From the NCBI GenBank assembly GCA_947584295.1, contig CANPWM010000001.1, positions 1 to 64,000 of the forward strand: a DNA stretch of 64,000 bases, in the 5' to 3' direction. The stretch's first letter is position 1, and each line of letters begins with the position of its first letter. The translations under genes and the position numbers were made by a program. This DNA comes from an uncultured Oscillospiraceae bacterium. Its GTDB lineage: Bacteria; Bacillota; Clostridia; Oscillospirales; Oscillospiraceae. A model generated the notes under the pieces. That model was not told where the DNA came from, ran no database searches, and worked only from the letters and a program-made list of their open reading frames with translations. Below, piece after piece: positions 1 through 7,865 of the stretch.

Positions 1-970
1 CAAGCTCCTTCCAATATTTTATTTTTCCCTGCTTACAAGATACCACAGAATCCCTTTTATTGCAACATCAAATTCCCCCGCCGTACCCCCAAAAAGGTCG
101 CGGCTCCATCGAATTTCTGAAAATTTATTTTTACCCGCTGTACGGGCCGGACACCCGGCCGGCCCGCCAATCGAATTTCGATTCCGCCCTCCCAAAAGGT
201 TGCGGCTTCGCCGCGTATTTGAATAACGGGCGGGTTTAAGAACCCGCCCCTACGGCCTTTGTGGAAGATTATTCCGCTTTTTTGAAAAATCTTTCAATAG
301 GACTTGTAGGGGCCGCCTCTCCAGGCGGCCCGCAGTCATACGAAATGGCCTCCGAATTTCATGTTTTCTCGTATAACGCCGTACGGGCCGCCGCCCACGG
401 CGGCCCACGTCATACGCAACGATTTCCCAATATTTTTTACGCTTTCCCCCAACGCACAATCCACCCGTACGGGCCGGACACCCGGCCGGCCCGACAATCG
501 AATTTCGATTCCGCCCCCCCAAAAAAGGTTGCGGCTCCGCCGCGTATTTGAATAACGGGCGGGTTTAAGAACCCGCCCCTACGGCCTTTGTGGAAGATTA
601 TTCCGTTTTTTGCAAAATCTTTAAATAGGACTTGTAGGGGCCGCCTCTCCAGGCGGCCCGCAGTCATACGAAATGGCCTCCGAATCTCATGTTTTCTCGT
701 ATAACGCCGTACGGGCCGCCGCCCACGGCGGCCCACGTCATACGCAACGGTCTCCATTAAATTATAAATTCCCCCCAACGCACAATCCACCCGTACGGGC
801 CGGACACCCGGCCGGCCCGCCAAACGAATCACGATTCCGCCCCCCAAAAAAGGTTGCGGCTCCGCCGCGTATAAAAACGGCGGGCCGCCAAGAGAGGCGG
901 CCCCTACAACGTTGTAAGATAGTTTTCCGAAAATACGCTGAACCGCCCTCTCCCGGCGGCCCACACAATT
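1..970. repeat. Tandem array of GC-rich hairpin repeats, about 326-bp period
   Basis: No credible gene lies here. The same composite unit recurs with its TACGGGCCGG module at 141, 468 and 794, a period of 326-327 bp. Each unit contains several self-complementary modules: a GGCCGG hairpin, a GGCGGGTTTAAGAACCCGCC hairpin (near 228 and 557), a GTAGGGGCCGCCTCTCC hairpin (near 306 and 635) and a GTACGGGCCGCCGCCCACGG hairpin (near 382 and 707). Copies differ by scattered substitutions, and the last is partial. Open frames through the block are repeat translations rich in Arg, Pro and Gly. The modules recur at 4826-5115. Confidence 0.85.
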
Positions 971-971
971 C

Positions 972-2375
972 TCACACATTCCCGTGCCGGAAACGCGGCA
1001 GGGCCGCGTGGCGGCGGGGCGGAAGCTCCCCCGTCAGGCGCGTGCGCAGCCGCCTGACGCACCAGGCGCAGGCGGGGATCAGGAAGATATCGGCGGCGAT
1101 CCAGGCGGCGGGGGAGGCGGCGCAGGCCGCGTCAAAGCCCAGAAGCGGCACAAAGAACCGGCCCACCACGGCCCTGGCCAGCATCTCAAAAACCCCCGAC
1201 AAAATGGCGAAGGGCGAGTACCCCATGCCCTGAATGGAGAAGCGGACGATGTTCACCAGGGCCAGGGGGAAGAAGAACGCGGTGTTCAGCACGATGAAGC
1301 GGCTGGCCAGGGCGGTGAGCAGCTCCACCTGCGTCTCCCGGGGATCCATGAACCACATGGCGCAGTAGGGGGCCAGAAGGAGCATAGCCGCGAAGGCGGC
1401 GCAGGACCAGATAAGCCCCAGCAGCGAGCAGTCCCGGACGCCCCGGCCCAGCCGGCCCAGCTTCCTCGCACCCACGTTCTGCCCGCAGTAGGTGGCCATC
1501 GCCCCGCCCATAGCGTCAAAGGGGCAGGCCAGAAGCTGCGTCACCTTGGAACCGGCGGTGACGGCGGCCACATAGAGGCTCCCCAGCCGGTTGACGGCGG
1601 ACTGGAGGATCACCGACCCGACAGCCGTCACGGAGTATTGCAGCCCCATAGGCACCCCCATGGACAGAAGATCGAGACAAAGTCTGGCCTTCACCTGCCG
1701 TTCGGAGCGGGAGACGCGGAGAATGGGGAATTTCCGGCGCACAAAGATAAGGCACGCCGCGCCCGACACCCCCTGGGACACCACCGTGGCGATGGCCGCT
1801 CCCGCCACCCCCAGGTGGAAGGCCAGAATCAGCGTCACGTCCAGGACGATGTTCAAAACCGACGACAGCGCCAGGAAATAGACCGGCGTCCTGCTGTCCC
1901 CCAGGGAGCGTATCACCCCCGCCAGCAGGTTGTAGAGGTACGTCACCGGGATCCCCATGAAGATAACGAAGATATAGCTGTATGACATATCAATGATGTC
2001 CTCCGGGGTGTGCATGGCGGTCAGGATCCTCCGGCAGAGAAGCCCCGTCGCCACCGTCATCACCAGGGCAAAGAGGACGGAGAGGTACGCGGCGTTGGCC
2101 ACATACCGGCGCATTTTTTCGTGGTCGCCCGCGCCCATCTGCTGGGCCACAGGAATGGCAAAGCCGGAGCAGACGCCGGTGCAGAAGCCGATGATGAGAA
2201 AATTCACCGACCCCGTAGCGCCCACTGCCGCCAGGGACTGGGCCCCCAGGAGCTTGCCGACGATCATGGTGTCCACCATGTTATACATCTGTTGGAACAG
2301 AAGCCCGAAAAGCGTAGGCAGGGCAAAGCCGAGGATCAGCCTCATGGGCCTGCCCTGGGTCAGATCGCGTGTCAT
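972..2375 (-). CDS. MATE family multidrug/Na+ efflux transporter
   Basis: This 467-aa polytopic inner-membrane protein has the normal MATE length and about 12 predicted membrane segments in two similar halves. The N-terminus (GRPMRLILGFALPTLFGLLFQQMYNMVDTM, from about residue 8) and the following VGKLLGAQSLAAVGATG are characteristic of the NorM/DinF superfamily. The family exports cationic drugs or metabolites by Na+ or H+ antiport; the substrate cannot be read from sequence. The ATG at 2375 follows a GGGAGGC ribosome site. It is a single-gene unit with its own promoter at 2422-2449 and ends against the upstream repeat block. Confidence 0.93.
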   Translation of the reverse strand: MTRDLTQGRPMRLILGFALPTLFGLLFQQMYNMVDTMIVGKLLGAQSLAAVGATGSVNFLIIGFCTGVCSGFAIPVAQQMGAGDHEKMRRYVANAAYLSVLFALVMTVATGLLCRRILTAMHTPEDIIDMSYSYIFVIFMGIPVTYLYNLLAGVIRSLGDSRTPVYFLALSSVLNIVLDVTLILAFHLGVAGAAIATVVSQGVSGAACLIFVRRKFPILRVSRSERQVKARLCLDLLSMGVPMGLQYSVTAVGSVILQSAVNRLGSLYVAAVTAGSKVTQLLACPFDAMGGAMATYCGQNVGARKLGRLGRGVRDCSLLGLIWSCAAFAAMLLLAPYCAMWFMDPRETQVELLTALASRFIVLNTAFFFPLALVNIVRFSIQGMGYSPFAILSGVFEMLARAVVGRFFVPLLGFDAACAASPAAWIAADIFLIPACAWCVRRLRTRLTGELPPRRHAALPRFRHGNV

Positions 2376-2421
2376 GAAAAGTGCCTCCCGAAAGAAATGG
2401 GGTTTTATCCAAACCTGCCAT

Positions 2422-2449
2422 ATTATAGCCCCGGGAGGAAAAATTGCAA
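2422..2449 (-). promoter_or_regulatory. Sigma-A type promoter for the MATE gene
   Basis: On the minus strand TTGCAA (2449-2444) is followed after 16 bp by TATAAT (2427-2422), about 45 bp upstream of the MATE start codon. Inferred from motif match only. Confidence 0.6.
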
Positions 2450-2526
2450 CATCAATTTTGCATAATCATTTTACCGAATTCCAGAAATAATCCGACAAAT
2501 TAATGCAGCGGCCCAAACCGCACGGC

Positions 2527-2578
2527 TTAACGTGGCGGGAGTCGAACCTACGCCGGTTTTCGATTCCCGTTACCTTAA
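2527..2578. mobile_element. 44-bp relic of the T-arm-ended TTAA element
   Basis: TTAA (2527-2530) and TTAA (2575-2578) bracket 44 bp made of the left terminal repeat (GTGGCGGGAGTCGAACC...) joined directly to the right one (TTTTCGATTCCCGTTACC). This matches both ends of the full copies at 11118-11390 and 26851-27122 with several substitutions, as expected of an old internal-deletion derivative. Confidence 0.75.
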
Positions 2579-2601
2579 TAAAGCTTTTTCCCGTTTCCCT
2601 G

Positions 2602-2630
2602 TTTACATTTTAGAAAAAGACGATTATAAT
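2602..2630 (+). promoter_or_regulatory. Sigma-A promoter for the DUF4160/DUF2442 pair
   Basis: TTTACA (2602-2607), 17-bp spacer, perfect TATAAT (2625-2630), lying 44 bp before the DUF4160 start codon. Confidence 0.75.
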
Positions 2631-2673
2631 GATTATATAAAACAGTAAAATCAAACCAGCCGGAGGGTGAAAT

Positions 2674-2940
2674 ATGCCTACAATATCAATGTTTTATGGG
2701 ATTCTTGTGAGAATGTACGCGGAAAATGGGGTACAGCACAACACGCCGCATCTTCATGCCTCCGTTGGCGGGCAGGAGGTCGTGGTCGCGCTGGACGGGA
2801 CGATCCTTGAGGGAGAAATCCCCAAGGCGAAGATGCACCTGCTCATCGCCTGGATGGAGATCCATAGAGATGAACTTTACGCGAATTGGCAGTTACTGAG
2901 CAACGGAGAGGGCGCTTATAAAATCGACCCTCTCAGATGA
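2674..2940 (+). CDS. DUF4160 domain protein
   Basis: This 88-aa protein fits the DUF4160 family: an N-terminal MPTISMFYGILVRMY segment, a central HNTPHLHASVGGQEVVVALDG segment and a C-terminal AWMEIHRDELYANWQL segment. The ATG follows a GGAGGGTGAAAT ribosome site. It is the first gene of a two-gene unit with a DUF2442 gene 12 bp downstream. DUF4160/DUF2442 pairs recur in many bacteria and are often discussed as toxin-antitoxin-like modules. That role is not proven, and nothing in the sequence says which partner would be toxic. Confidence 0.85.
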   Translation: MPTISMFYGILVRMYAENGVQHNTPHLHASVGGQEVVVALDGTILEGEIPKAKMHLLIAWMEIHRDELYANWQLLSNGEGAYKIDPLR

Positions 2941-2952
2941 AGGGAGGAGCCT

Positions 2953-3189
2953 ATGAATCCAAGACCCATCGCGGTGGAGCCGACAGGGGACAGGGAATTG
3001 CTGATCACGTTCCAGAACGGAGAAAAACGGATTTTTGATATGAAGCCCATGCTCAAAATGCCGCTCTATAAGCCACTGGAAAACCCGGCTCTCTTTGCGA
3101 AGGCCCAGGCGGACGGCCTGTGCATCTATTGGAACGAGGATATCGACCTCTGCCCCGACAGGGCGTATCTTGAATCAAGACCGGCATGA
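2953..3189 (+). CDS. DUF2442 domain protein
   Basis: This 78-aa protein begins MNPRPIAVEPTGDRELLITFQNGEKRIFDM, followed by LYKPLENPALFAKAQADG and IYWNEDIDLCPDRAYLES. These are the usual DUF2442 landmarks (a small beta-rich fold of unknown function). Its ATG has an AGGGAGGAG ribosome site and it is very probably cotranscribed with the DUF4160 gene. A strong terminator follows immediately. The biochemical role is unknown. Confidence 0.85.
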   Translation: MNPRPIAVEPTGDRELLITFQNGEKRIFDMKPMLKMPLYKPLENPALFAKAQADGLCIYWNEDIDLCPDRAYLESRPA

Positions 3190-3222
3190 AAAACGCGGGA
3201 GGCACCAGCCTCCCGCGTTTTT
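3189..3222 (+). terminator. Rho-independent terminator after DUF2442
   Basis: A 15-bp stem (AAAAACGCGGGAGGC / GCCTCCCGCGTTTTT) with an ACCA loop. A/T tracts on both arms make it potentially bidirectional. Confidence 0.9.
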
Positions 3223-3284
3223 CAGCCTACGAATTTCCGAAAAGCATCCCGTGTTGAATTTCCAGCAATCTATCTTCCAACCTC

Positions 3285-3472
3285 CGTAGGGGCCGCCAGC
3301 GTCCTCGCGCGAGCCGCTTAACCTCGGGCTGCAAGTATTCGCCCTCAGGCGCTGGCTCGGCTCGTCCTTTCCCCATCGGGCGACGGCCCGATGGGGGCCC
3401 CAATATCGGCCCGTCCCGGTCAACCTCCGGGCCGTCAATCAACGATGGACGGGTCGCCCGGGAGGCCGACCC
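3285..3472. repeat. Intergenic hairpin-repeat mosaic, shares a 102-bp block with 54105-54206
   Basis: GTAGGGGCCGCC opens the mosaic at about 3286. Positions 3300-3401 match 54105-54206 almost base for base (CGTCCTCGCGCGAGCCGCTT ... CGATGGGGGCCCC). A GGGTCGCCCGGGAGGCCGACCCCTA hairpin end abuts the anti-sigma gene. No gene is supported here. Confidence 0.8.
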
Positions 3473-4237
3473 CTACTTTAGCGCGTAGGGATCCCGCCCG
3501 ATGCCGAACAGCTCGTGGAGGACGTACCGAAGGCTGTTTTCAAAGGTAATCGGCGTGTCATACCCGTCGGAGACGGTAACGGGGGTGTCCGGCGGGGCTT
3601 CCACCGTGACGCGGTAGTGGTAGGCGGCGGACAGGCCTACAAAAACCGTCACGGTTCCACGGTGGCTTTGAAGGGTGCTATTCGTCTTTTCATCGGCGTG
3701 CGAAAGCCGCATGACCGCCTCCATGCCGTCCACGGTGACCTTGATCTCGGTGGAGTTAGTGAACAACGTGTATCCGCTCACCTCTCCCGCGGTGGTCTCC
3801 AGAGGGCCGGCTGTCAGATCGGTGACGCCCTCCCATTCCGCGGGATTCCATTGGTAATCGGAGTGATCCGTGTTGGGATCGGTATCCTCCGTCGGCGGCT
3901 GGCTGAACAGGTGCGGGTGCTCCCTGGCCTCCATATCCTTCAGCGCCAGGTTGACGACGGTGTAGACGGTGAAACCGGCCGCCGCCAGGAAAATCAAAGC
4001 GGCGACGGCGGCGATGACGGCCCGGCGCTTCTTTACCCGCCTGGCGTAGCCCGTAAGCTTCACCGCCTCGGGGGCGGGAACGGCCTGGGGCGCCTCGCCC
4101 CTCATGCGTTCCAACTGCTCCCGGCATTTCTCGCAACCGGCCATGTGCGCCTCCAGCGCCCTTTTGCTGTCCTCGGAGCAGGTGCCGTCCAGATAGGGAA
4201 CCATCAGATCCCCGGCGATTTGACAGTTAATCTCCAT
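3473..4237 (-). CDS. Zinc-finger anti-sigma factor (ZAS type), membrane anchored
   Basis: This protein of about 254 aa has an N-terminal ZAS motif (C20, H31, C35, C38 in TCSEDSKRALEAHMAGCEKC). A basic linker and one membrane helix follow (AVIAAVAALIFLAAAGFTVY), then an extracytoplasmic domain of unknown fold. ZAS proteins hold ECF sigma factors inactive at the membrane until a surface signal arrives. The start at 4237 follows GGAGGTTGAAA and overlaps the end of the sigma gene by 11 bp, which indicates coupled translation. The signal sensed is unknown. Confidence 0.85.
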   Translation of the reverse strand: MEINCQIAGDLMVPYLDGTCSEDSKRALEAHMAGCEKCREQLERMRGEAPQAVPAPEAVKLTGYARRVKKRRAVIAAVAALIFLAAAGFTVYTVVNLALKDMEAREHPHLFSQPPTEDTDPNTDHSDYQWNPAEWEGVTDLTAGPLETTAGEVSGYTLFTNSTEIKVTVDGMEAVMRLSHADEKTNSTLQSHRGTVTVFVGLSAAYHYRVTVEAPPDTPVTVSDGYDTPITFENSLRYVLHELFGIGRDPYALK

Positions 4238-4715
4238 TTTCAACCTCCATCTTTTTGATGAGCTTGTCCTTGGCCCGGTAATAGGTGACCTTCGCCCAGG
4301 ACTCGGTTTTTTCAAATATTCCGGCGATGTCCTTGAAGCTCAGATCCCCAAAGACCCGCAGGGTAAATACCTCCCTGTACGGCTCGGGCAGGGCGTGAAG
4401 CTGCCGGTGAATGAGCAGGGCCTGCTCCCGGTCGGCAAACCGGGAAAAGAGATCGGGCGACGGGCTTTCTGCCTCAGGGTCCAGCTCCGCCAGCCGCCCG
4501 CGCCGCTTGCGCTCCTTGCTGAGCGCGTTCCGGGCGATCTGGCACAGCCACGTCTCGATCCGGCACTTCCCCCGGAAGGAGCCGATGTGCAGATACGCCT
4601 GGTAGAAGGTCTCCCCGGTCAGCTCGTCCGCCAGCTCCGGATCCTGGCAGTGGGACAGCAAAAACCGATACACCACCGGGGCGTATTTTTCAAAAACCTC
4701 CTGAAATTCCTCCAT
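4227..4715 (-). CDS. ECF-type RNA polymerase sigma factor
   Basis: About 162 aa with sigma region 2 (FEKYAPVVYRFLLSHCQDPELADELTGETF ... GSFRGKCRIETWLCQIARNAL) and region 4 (ALPEPYREVFTLRVFGDLSFKDIAGIFEKTESWAKVTYYRAKDKL). There is no region 1.1 or 3, as expected for ECF factors. Two closely spaced ATGs exist. The one at 4715 has GGAGGTG at ideal spacing and is preferred over 4721. It forms an operon with the anti-sigma gene. Its target regulon cannot be read from the window. Confidence 0.88.
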   Translation of the reverse strand: MEEFQEVFEKYAPVVYRFLLSHCQDPELADELTGETFYQAYLHIGSFRGKCRIETWLCQIARNALSKERKRRGRLAELDPEAESPSPDLFSRFADREQALLIHRQLHALPEPYREVFTLRVFGDLSFKDIAGIFEKTESWAKVTYYRAKDKLIKKMEVENGD

Positions 4716-4825
4716 GCCCATCACCTCCCTACATAGGTTAGAGCCGAAAAAGGGCAAAAAGATACAAATTTTTTAAATCCCGCCGTCCCGTCCATCGAAT
4801 ATCTATGAATCTTATTTAGACATTG

Positions 4826-5115
4826 TAGGGGCCGCCTCTCCAGGCGGCCCGCAGTCATACGAAATGGCTTCCAAATATTGCGTTTATTTCGTACAACGCT
4901 TCCGTAGGGGTCGCCCTCCCGGGCGACCCGTCCATCGTTGATTGACCACCCGGATATTGACCGGGACGGGCCGCCGGGGACGGCGGCCCTTACGGGTGCG
5001 TTTAACGTAATGCCCCGGAAATTCGGCGGGCCGCCAAGAGAGGCGGCCCCTACAAGGTTATACGATAGATTTTCAGGAATACGGTGGGCCGCCGTGGGCG
5101 GCGGCCCGTACAACA
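4826..5115. repeat. Dispersed copy of the hairpin-repeat modules
   Basis: In order: GTAGGGGCCGCCTCTCC (4826), GTAGGGGTCGCCCTCCC (about 4903), an inverted GGGCCGCCAAGAGAGGCGGCCCCTAC (about 5029-5056) and an inverted GGGCCGCCGTGGGCGGCGGCCCGTAC (about 5085-5110). Each is a hairpin, and several end in the same GTAGGGG or GTACGGG hexamer as the block at 1-970. No gene is supported between 4716 and 5289. Confidence 0.8.
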
Positions 5116-5187
5116 CATTTTCGGATATACTTGCTCCTCCGTATATTCAGGGGACAGAAAAAATTATAAAATACTTAAAAATAATGC

Positions 5188-5216
5188 TTGACAAATGCTT
5201 GTGAATATGTTATAAT
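5188..5216 (+). promoter_or_regulatory. Consensus promoter with no gene downstream
   Basis: TTGACA (5188-5193), 17 bp, TATAAT (5211-5216) is a perfect sigma-A promoter on the plus strand. It faces the 3' end of the minus-strand UvrA-like gene, whose terminator lies within the first 50 transcribed bases. No plus-strand gene follows. It may drive a short or antisense RNA, or be left over from a lost gene. Confidence 0.7.
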
Positions 5217-5241
5217 ACGCAGTATAGAGATCCGGGAGGGG

Positions 5242-5264
5242 AAAAACTCCGGGGTTCAGCGGAG
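5242..5264 (-). terminator. Likely terminator of the GNAT-unknown-UvrA2 operon
   Basis: On the minus strand CTCCG / CGGAG (5264-5260 with 5251-5247) is followed by TTTTT (5246-5242), 26 bp after the UvrA-like stop codon. The stem is short. Confidence 0.5.
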
Positions 5265-5289
5265 CTTTGCCATTTTGAAGCGACAGGGG

Positions 5290-7815
5290 CTATACAGCGC
5301 CGCCGGAACGGAGAAATTTCCCCGTCAGGCTCTCTTTCACGGCGGCGATGTCCTCCGGCGTACCGGCGGCCACGATCCTGCCGCCCTCAACACCCCCGCC
5401 GGGGCCCAGGTCGATCACGTAGTCGGCGTTTTTGATAACGTCCAGGTCATGCTCGATGACGATGACCGTGGCGCCGTTGTCCGTCAGCTCCCGGAACACC
5501 CGCAGCAGCGTCTCCACGTCCAGGGGGTGTAGGCCGATGGTGGGTTCGTCAAAGACAAAGACGGCGTCCGACTGCCCCCGGCCCAGCTCTCCCGCCAGCT
5601 TCAACCGCTGGGCCTCGCCGCCGGACAGGCTGGGCGTCTCTTCGCCCAGGGTCAGATACCCCAGGCCCAGCGCCTTCAAGACCTGGAGCCGCCGGGACAC
5701 CAGGGGCAGGTCGCCGCAGGCCTCCAGGGCCTCGTCCACGCTCATGTCCATAAGCTCCGGGAGGGTGCAGGCCCTGCCGCCCTTTTTCGGCTCCCGGCGG
5801 ATCAGGGACGCTACCTTGGCGTACCGGGAACCGCCGCAGTCGGGGCAGGGGATATCCACATCGGGCAAAAACTGCACGTCCAGGCTTATCTGCCCCGTGC
5901 CGTCGCAGGTGGGACAGCGCAGGGAGCCGGTGTTGTAGGAGAAGGCCCCGGCCTTCAGGCCGCGCCGTTTGGCCTCCGGCGACCTGGCGAACACCTTCCG
6001 CAGTTCGTCGTGGATATCGGCGTAGGTGGCCACGGTAGAGCGGACGTTGATGCCGATGGGCGCGGCGTCGATGAGCTTCACCTGGCGTATGCCCTCCGCC
6101 TCCACGCTTTTCACGTGGGCGGGGAGCTTCTTGCCTTGGACAGCCGCCTCCAGGGCGGGGACAAGGCTCTCCAAAACCAGCGTCGTTTTCCCCGAGCCGG
6201 ACACGCCTGTGACGCAGATGAGCCGCCCTTTGGGCAGGGCCACATCCAGCGGCTTTACCGTGTGGATAGGGCCGGTGGACAGGCGCAGAGTACCCAGATC
6301 GAACATCTCCGCCGCTGTGGCGCGGCGGCCGAACGCGATGACGGCCTCCCCGGTGAGGTACGGCCCGATCCGGGAGGCCCTTTGGCGGGCGGCCTCCTGA
6401 AGCGGCCCCTGGGCGATGACCGTGCCGCCCTTGGCGCCCGCCTCCGGCCCCAGCTCGATGAGCCAGTCGGCGCGGCGCAGAACGTTGGTGTCGTGATCCA
6501 CCAGCACCACCGTGTTCCCGTCGGACAGCAGATCCCGCATGACGCCGGCAAGGCCCTCTATGTTGGCCGGGTGGAGGCCGATGGACGGCTCGTCCAGCAC
6601 GTAGAGGACGCCGGTGGTGCGATTGCGCACGGCCCGGGCCAGCTGCATACGCTGGCGCTCCCCGGTGGAGAGGGTGGAGGCCGCCCGGTCCAGGGACAGG
6701 TAGGAAAGCCCCAGCTCCATGAGCCTCCTGGCCGCGTCCAGGAAGGACTGGCAGATGCTCTCCGCCATGGGCCGCATCTCCGGCGGCAGGGACTCCGGCA
6801 CGCCCCTGACCCATTCCACCAGATCCGAGAGGGTCATTTTGCACACGTCCGCCAGGGAGACGCCCCGCAGAAGCGGGGCGCGGGCGGCGTCGGAGAGGCG
6901 CGTGCCGCCGCAGTCGGGACACACGTCCTGCTTCAGAAACTTCTCCACCCGCTTCATACCGGCCTCGTCCTTGACCTTGGACAAGGCGTTCTCCACCGTG
7001 TAGGTGGCGTTGAAGTAGGTGAAATCCATATCCCCCGCCGCGCCGCTGGTGCGGTTCTGGTAGATGATGTTCTTCTTCACCGCGGGGCCGTGAAAGACGA
7101 TGTCCCGCTCCCGGGGGGTAAGCTCCCGGAAGGGTACGTCGGTGCGCACGCCCATCTCCCGGGCGATATCCTTCATCAGCGACCACATCAGCGTCTGCCA
7201 GGGGAGTACCGCGCCCTGGTCGATGGACAGGGACTCGTCGGGGACTAAGGTGGACTCGTCCACGGTGCGGACGATGCCCGTGCCGTCGCACTTTTTGCAC
7301 GCGCCCTGGCTGTTGAAGGCCAGCTCCTCCGCCCCGGGGGCGAAAAACCGCTCCCCGCACACGGGGCAGGTAAGCTCCAGCCCCGCCGCCACGTTCAGGG
7401 ACGGGGGGACGTAGTGTCCGTGGGGGCAACGGTGGGAGGCCAGCCGCGAGAACATCAGCCGCAGGGAATTTAAAAGCTCCGTCCCGGTGCCGAAGGTACT
7501 GCGGATACCCGGAACGCCGGGCCTCTGCCGCAGGGCCAGGGCGGCGGGGATATATAGGACCTCGTCCACCTGGGCCTTTTCCGCCTGGGTCATGCGCCTG
7601 CGGGTGTAGGTGGACAGGGACTCCAGATACCGCCGGGAACCCTCGGCGTAGAGGATCCCCAGCGCCAGGGAGGACTTGCCCGACCCGGATACCCCCGCTA
7701 TGGCCACCAGACGGTTCAGGGGAATGTCCACGTCGATGTTTTTCAGGTTATGTACCCGCCCGCCGCGCACCTGGACGCAGGCGGGGGCGGCGCCGTTTTT
7801 CTCTTGCTCTTGCAT
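5290..7815 (-). CDS. UvrA2-like ABC ATPase lacking the UvrB-binding domain
   Basis: This 841-aa paralogue has two ABC modules, with Walker A motifs GVSGSGKSS (residues 41-49) and GVSGSGKTT. The signatures are LSTGERQRMQLARA and LSGGEAQRLKLAGE. Two zinc-binding pairs are visible (CPVC ... CKKC and CPTC ... CPDC). Only about 40 residues separate the CPHGHYVPP segment from the ELAFNSQGACKKC insertion, too few for the UvrB-binding domain of canonical UvrA (about 940 aa). UvrA2 proteins are linked to tolerance of DNA-binding drugs rather than classical excision repair. It is the last gene of a three-gene operon; the ATG has an AAGGAG site. Confidence 0.85.
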   Translation of the reverse strand: MQEQEKNGAAPACVQVRGGRVHNLKNIDVDIPLNRLVAIAGVSGSGKSSLALGILYAEGSRRYLESLSTYTRRRMTQAEKAQVDEVLYIPAALALRQRPGVPGIRSTFGTGTELLNSLRLMFSRLASHRCPHGHYVPPSLNVAAGLELTCPVCGERFFAPGAEELAFNSQGACKKCDGTGIVRTVDESTLVPDESLSIDQGAVLPWQTLMWSLMKDIAREMGVRTDVPFRELTPRERDIVFHGPAVKKNIIYQNRTSGAAGDMDFTYFNATYTVENALSKVKDEAGMKRVEKFLKQDVCPDCGGTRLSDAARAPLLRGVSLADVCKMTLSDLVEWVRGVPESLPPEMRPMAESICQSFLDAARRLMELGLSYLSLDRAASTLSTGERQRMQLARAVRNRTTGVLYVLDEPSIGLHPANIEGLAGVMRDLLSDGNTVVLVDHDTNVLRRADWLIELGPEAGAKGGTVIAQGPLQEAARQRASRIGPYLTGEAVIAFGRRATAAEMFDLGTLRLSTGPIHTVKPLDVALPKGRLICVTGVSGSGKTTLVLESLVPALEAAVQGKKLPAHVKSVEAEGIRQVKLIDAAPIGINVRSTVATYADIHDELRKVFARSPEAKRRGLKAGAFSYNTGSLRCPTCDGTGQISLDVQFLPDVDIPCPDCGGSRYAKVASLIRREPKKGGRACTLPELMDMSVDEALEACGDLPLVSRRLQVLKALGLGYLTLGEETPSLSGGEAQRLKLAGELGRGQSDAVFVFDEPTIGLHPLDVETLLRVFRELTDNGATVIVIEHDLDVIKNADYVIDLGPGGGVEGGRIVAAGTPEDIAAVKESLTGKFLRSGGAV

Positions 7816-7865
7816 ACAAAAATCTCCTTGGATCGTACCGATCTGTCAATTTCAGTTCCACCGTC

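Noticed and set aside
1..970. CRISPR array
   Set aside because: The repeat period is about 326 bp and the units are mosaics of palindromes, with no short unique spacers and no cas genes.
437..979. Minus-strand frame of 180 codons in the repeat block
   Set aside because: Translation of hairpin repeats; the same peptide recurs with each repeat unit.
984..1985. Plus-strand open frame of 333 codons
   Set aside because: Antisense shadow of the MATE gene; Gly/His/Gln-rich, no family match, no ribosome site.
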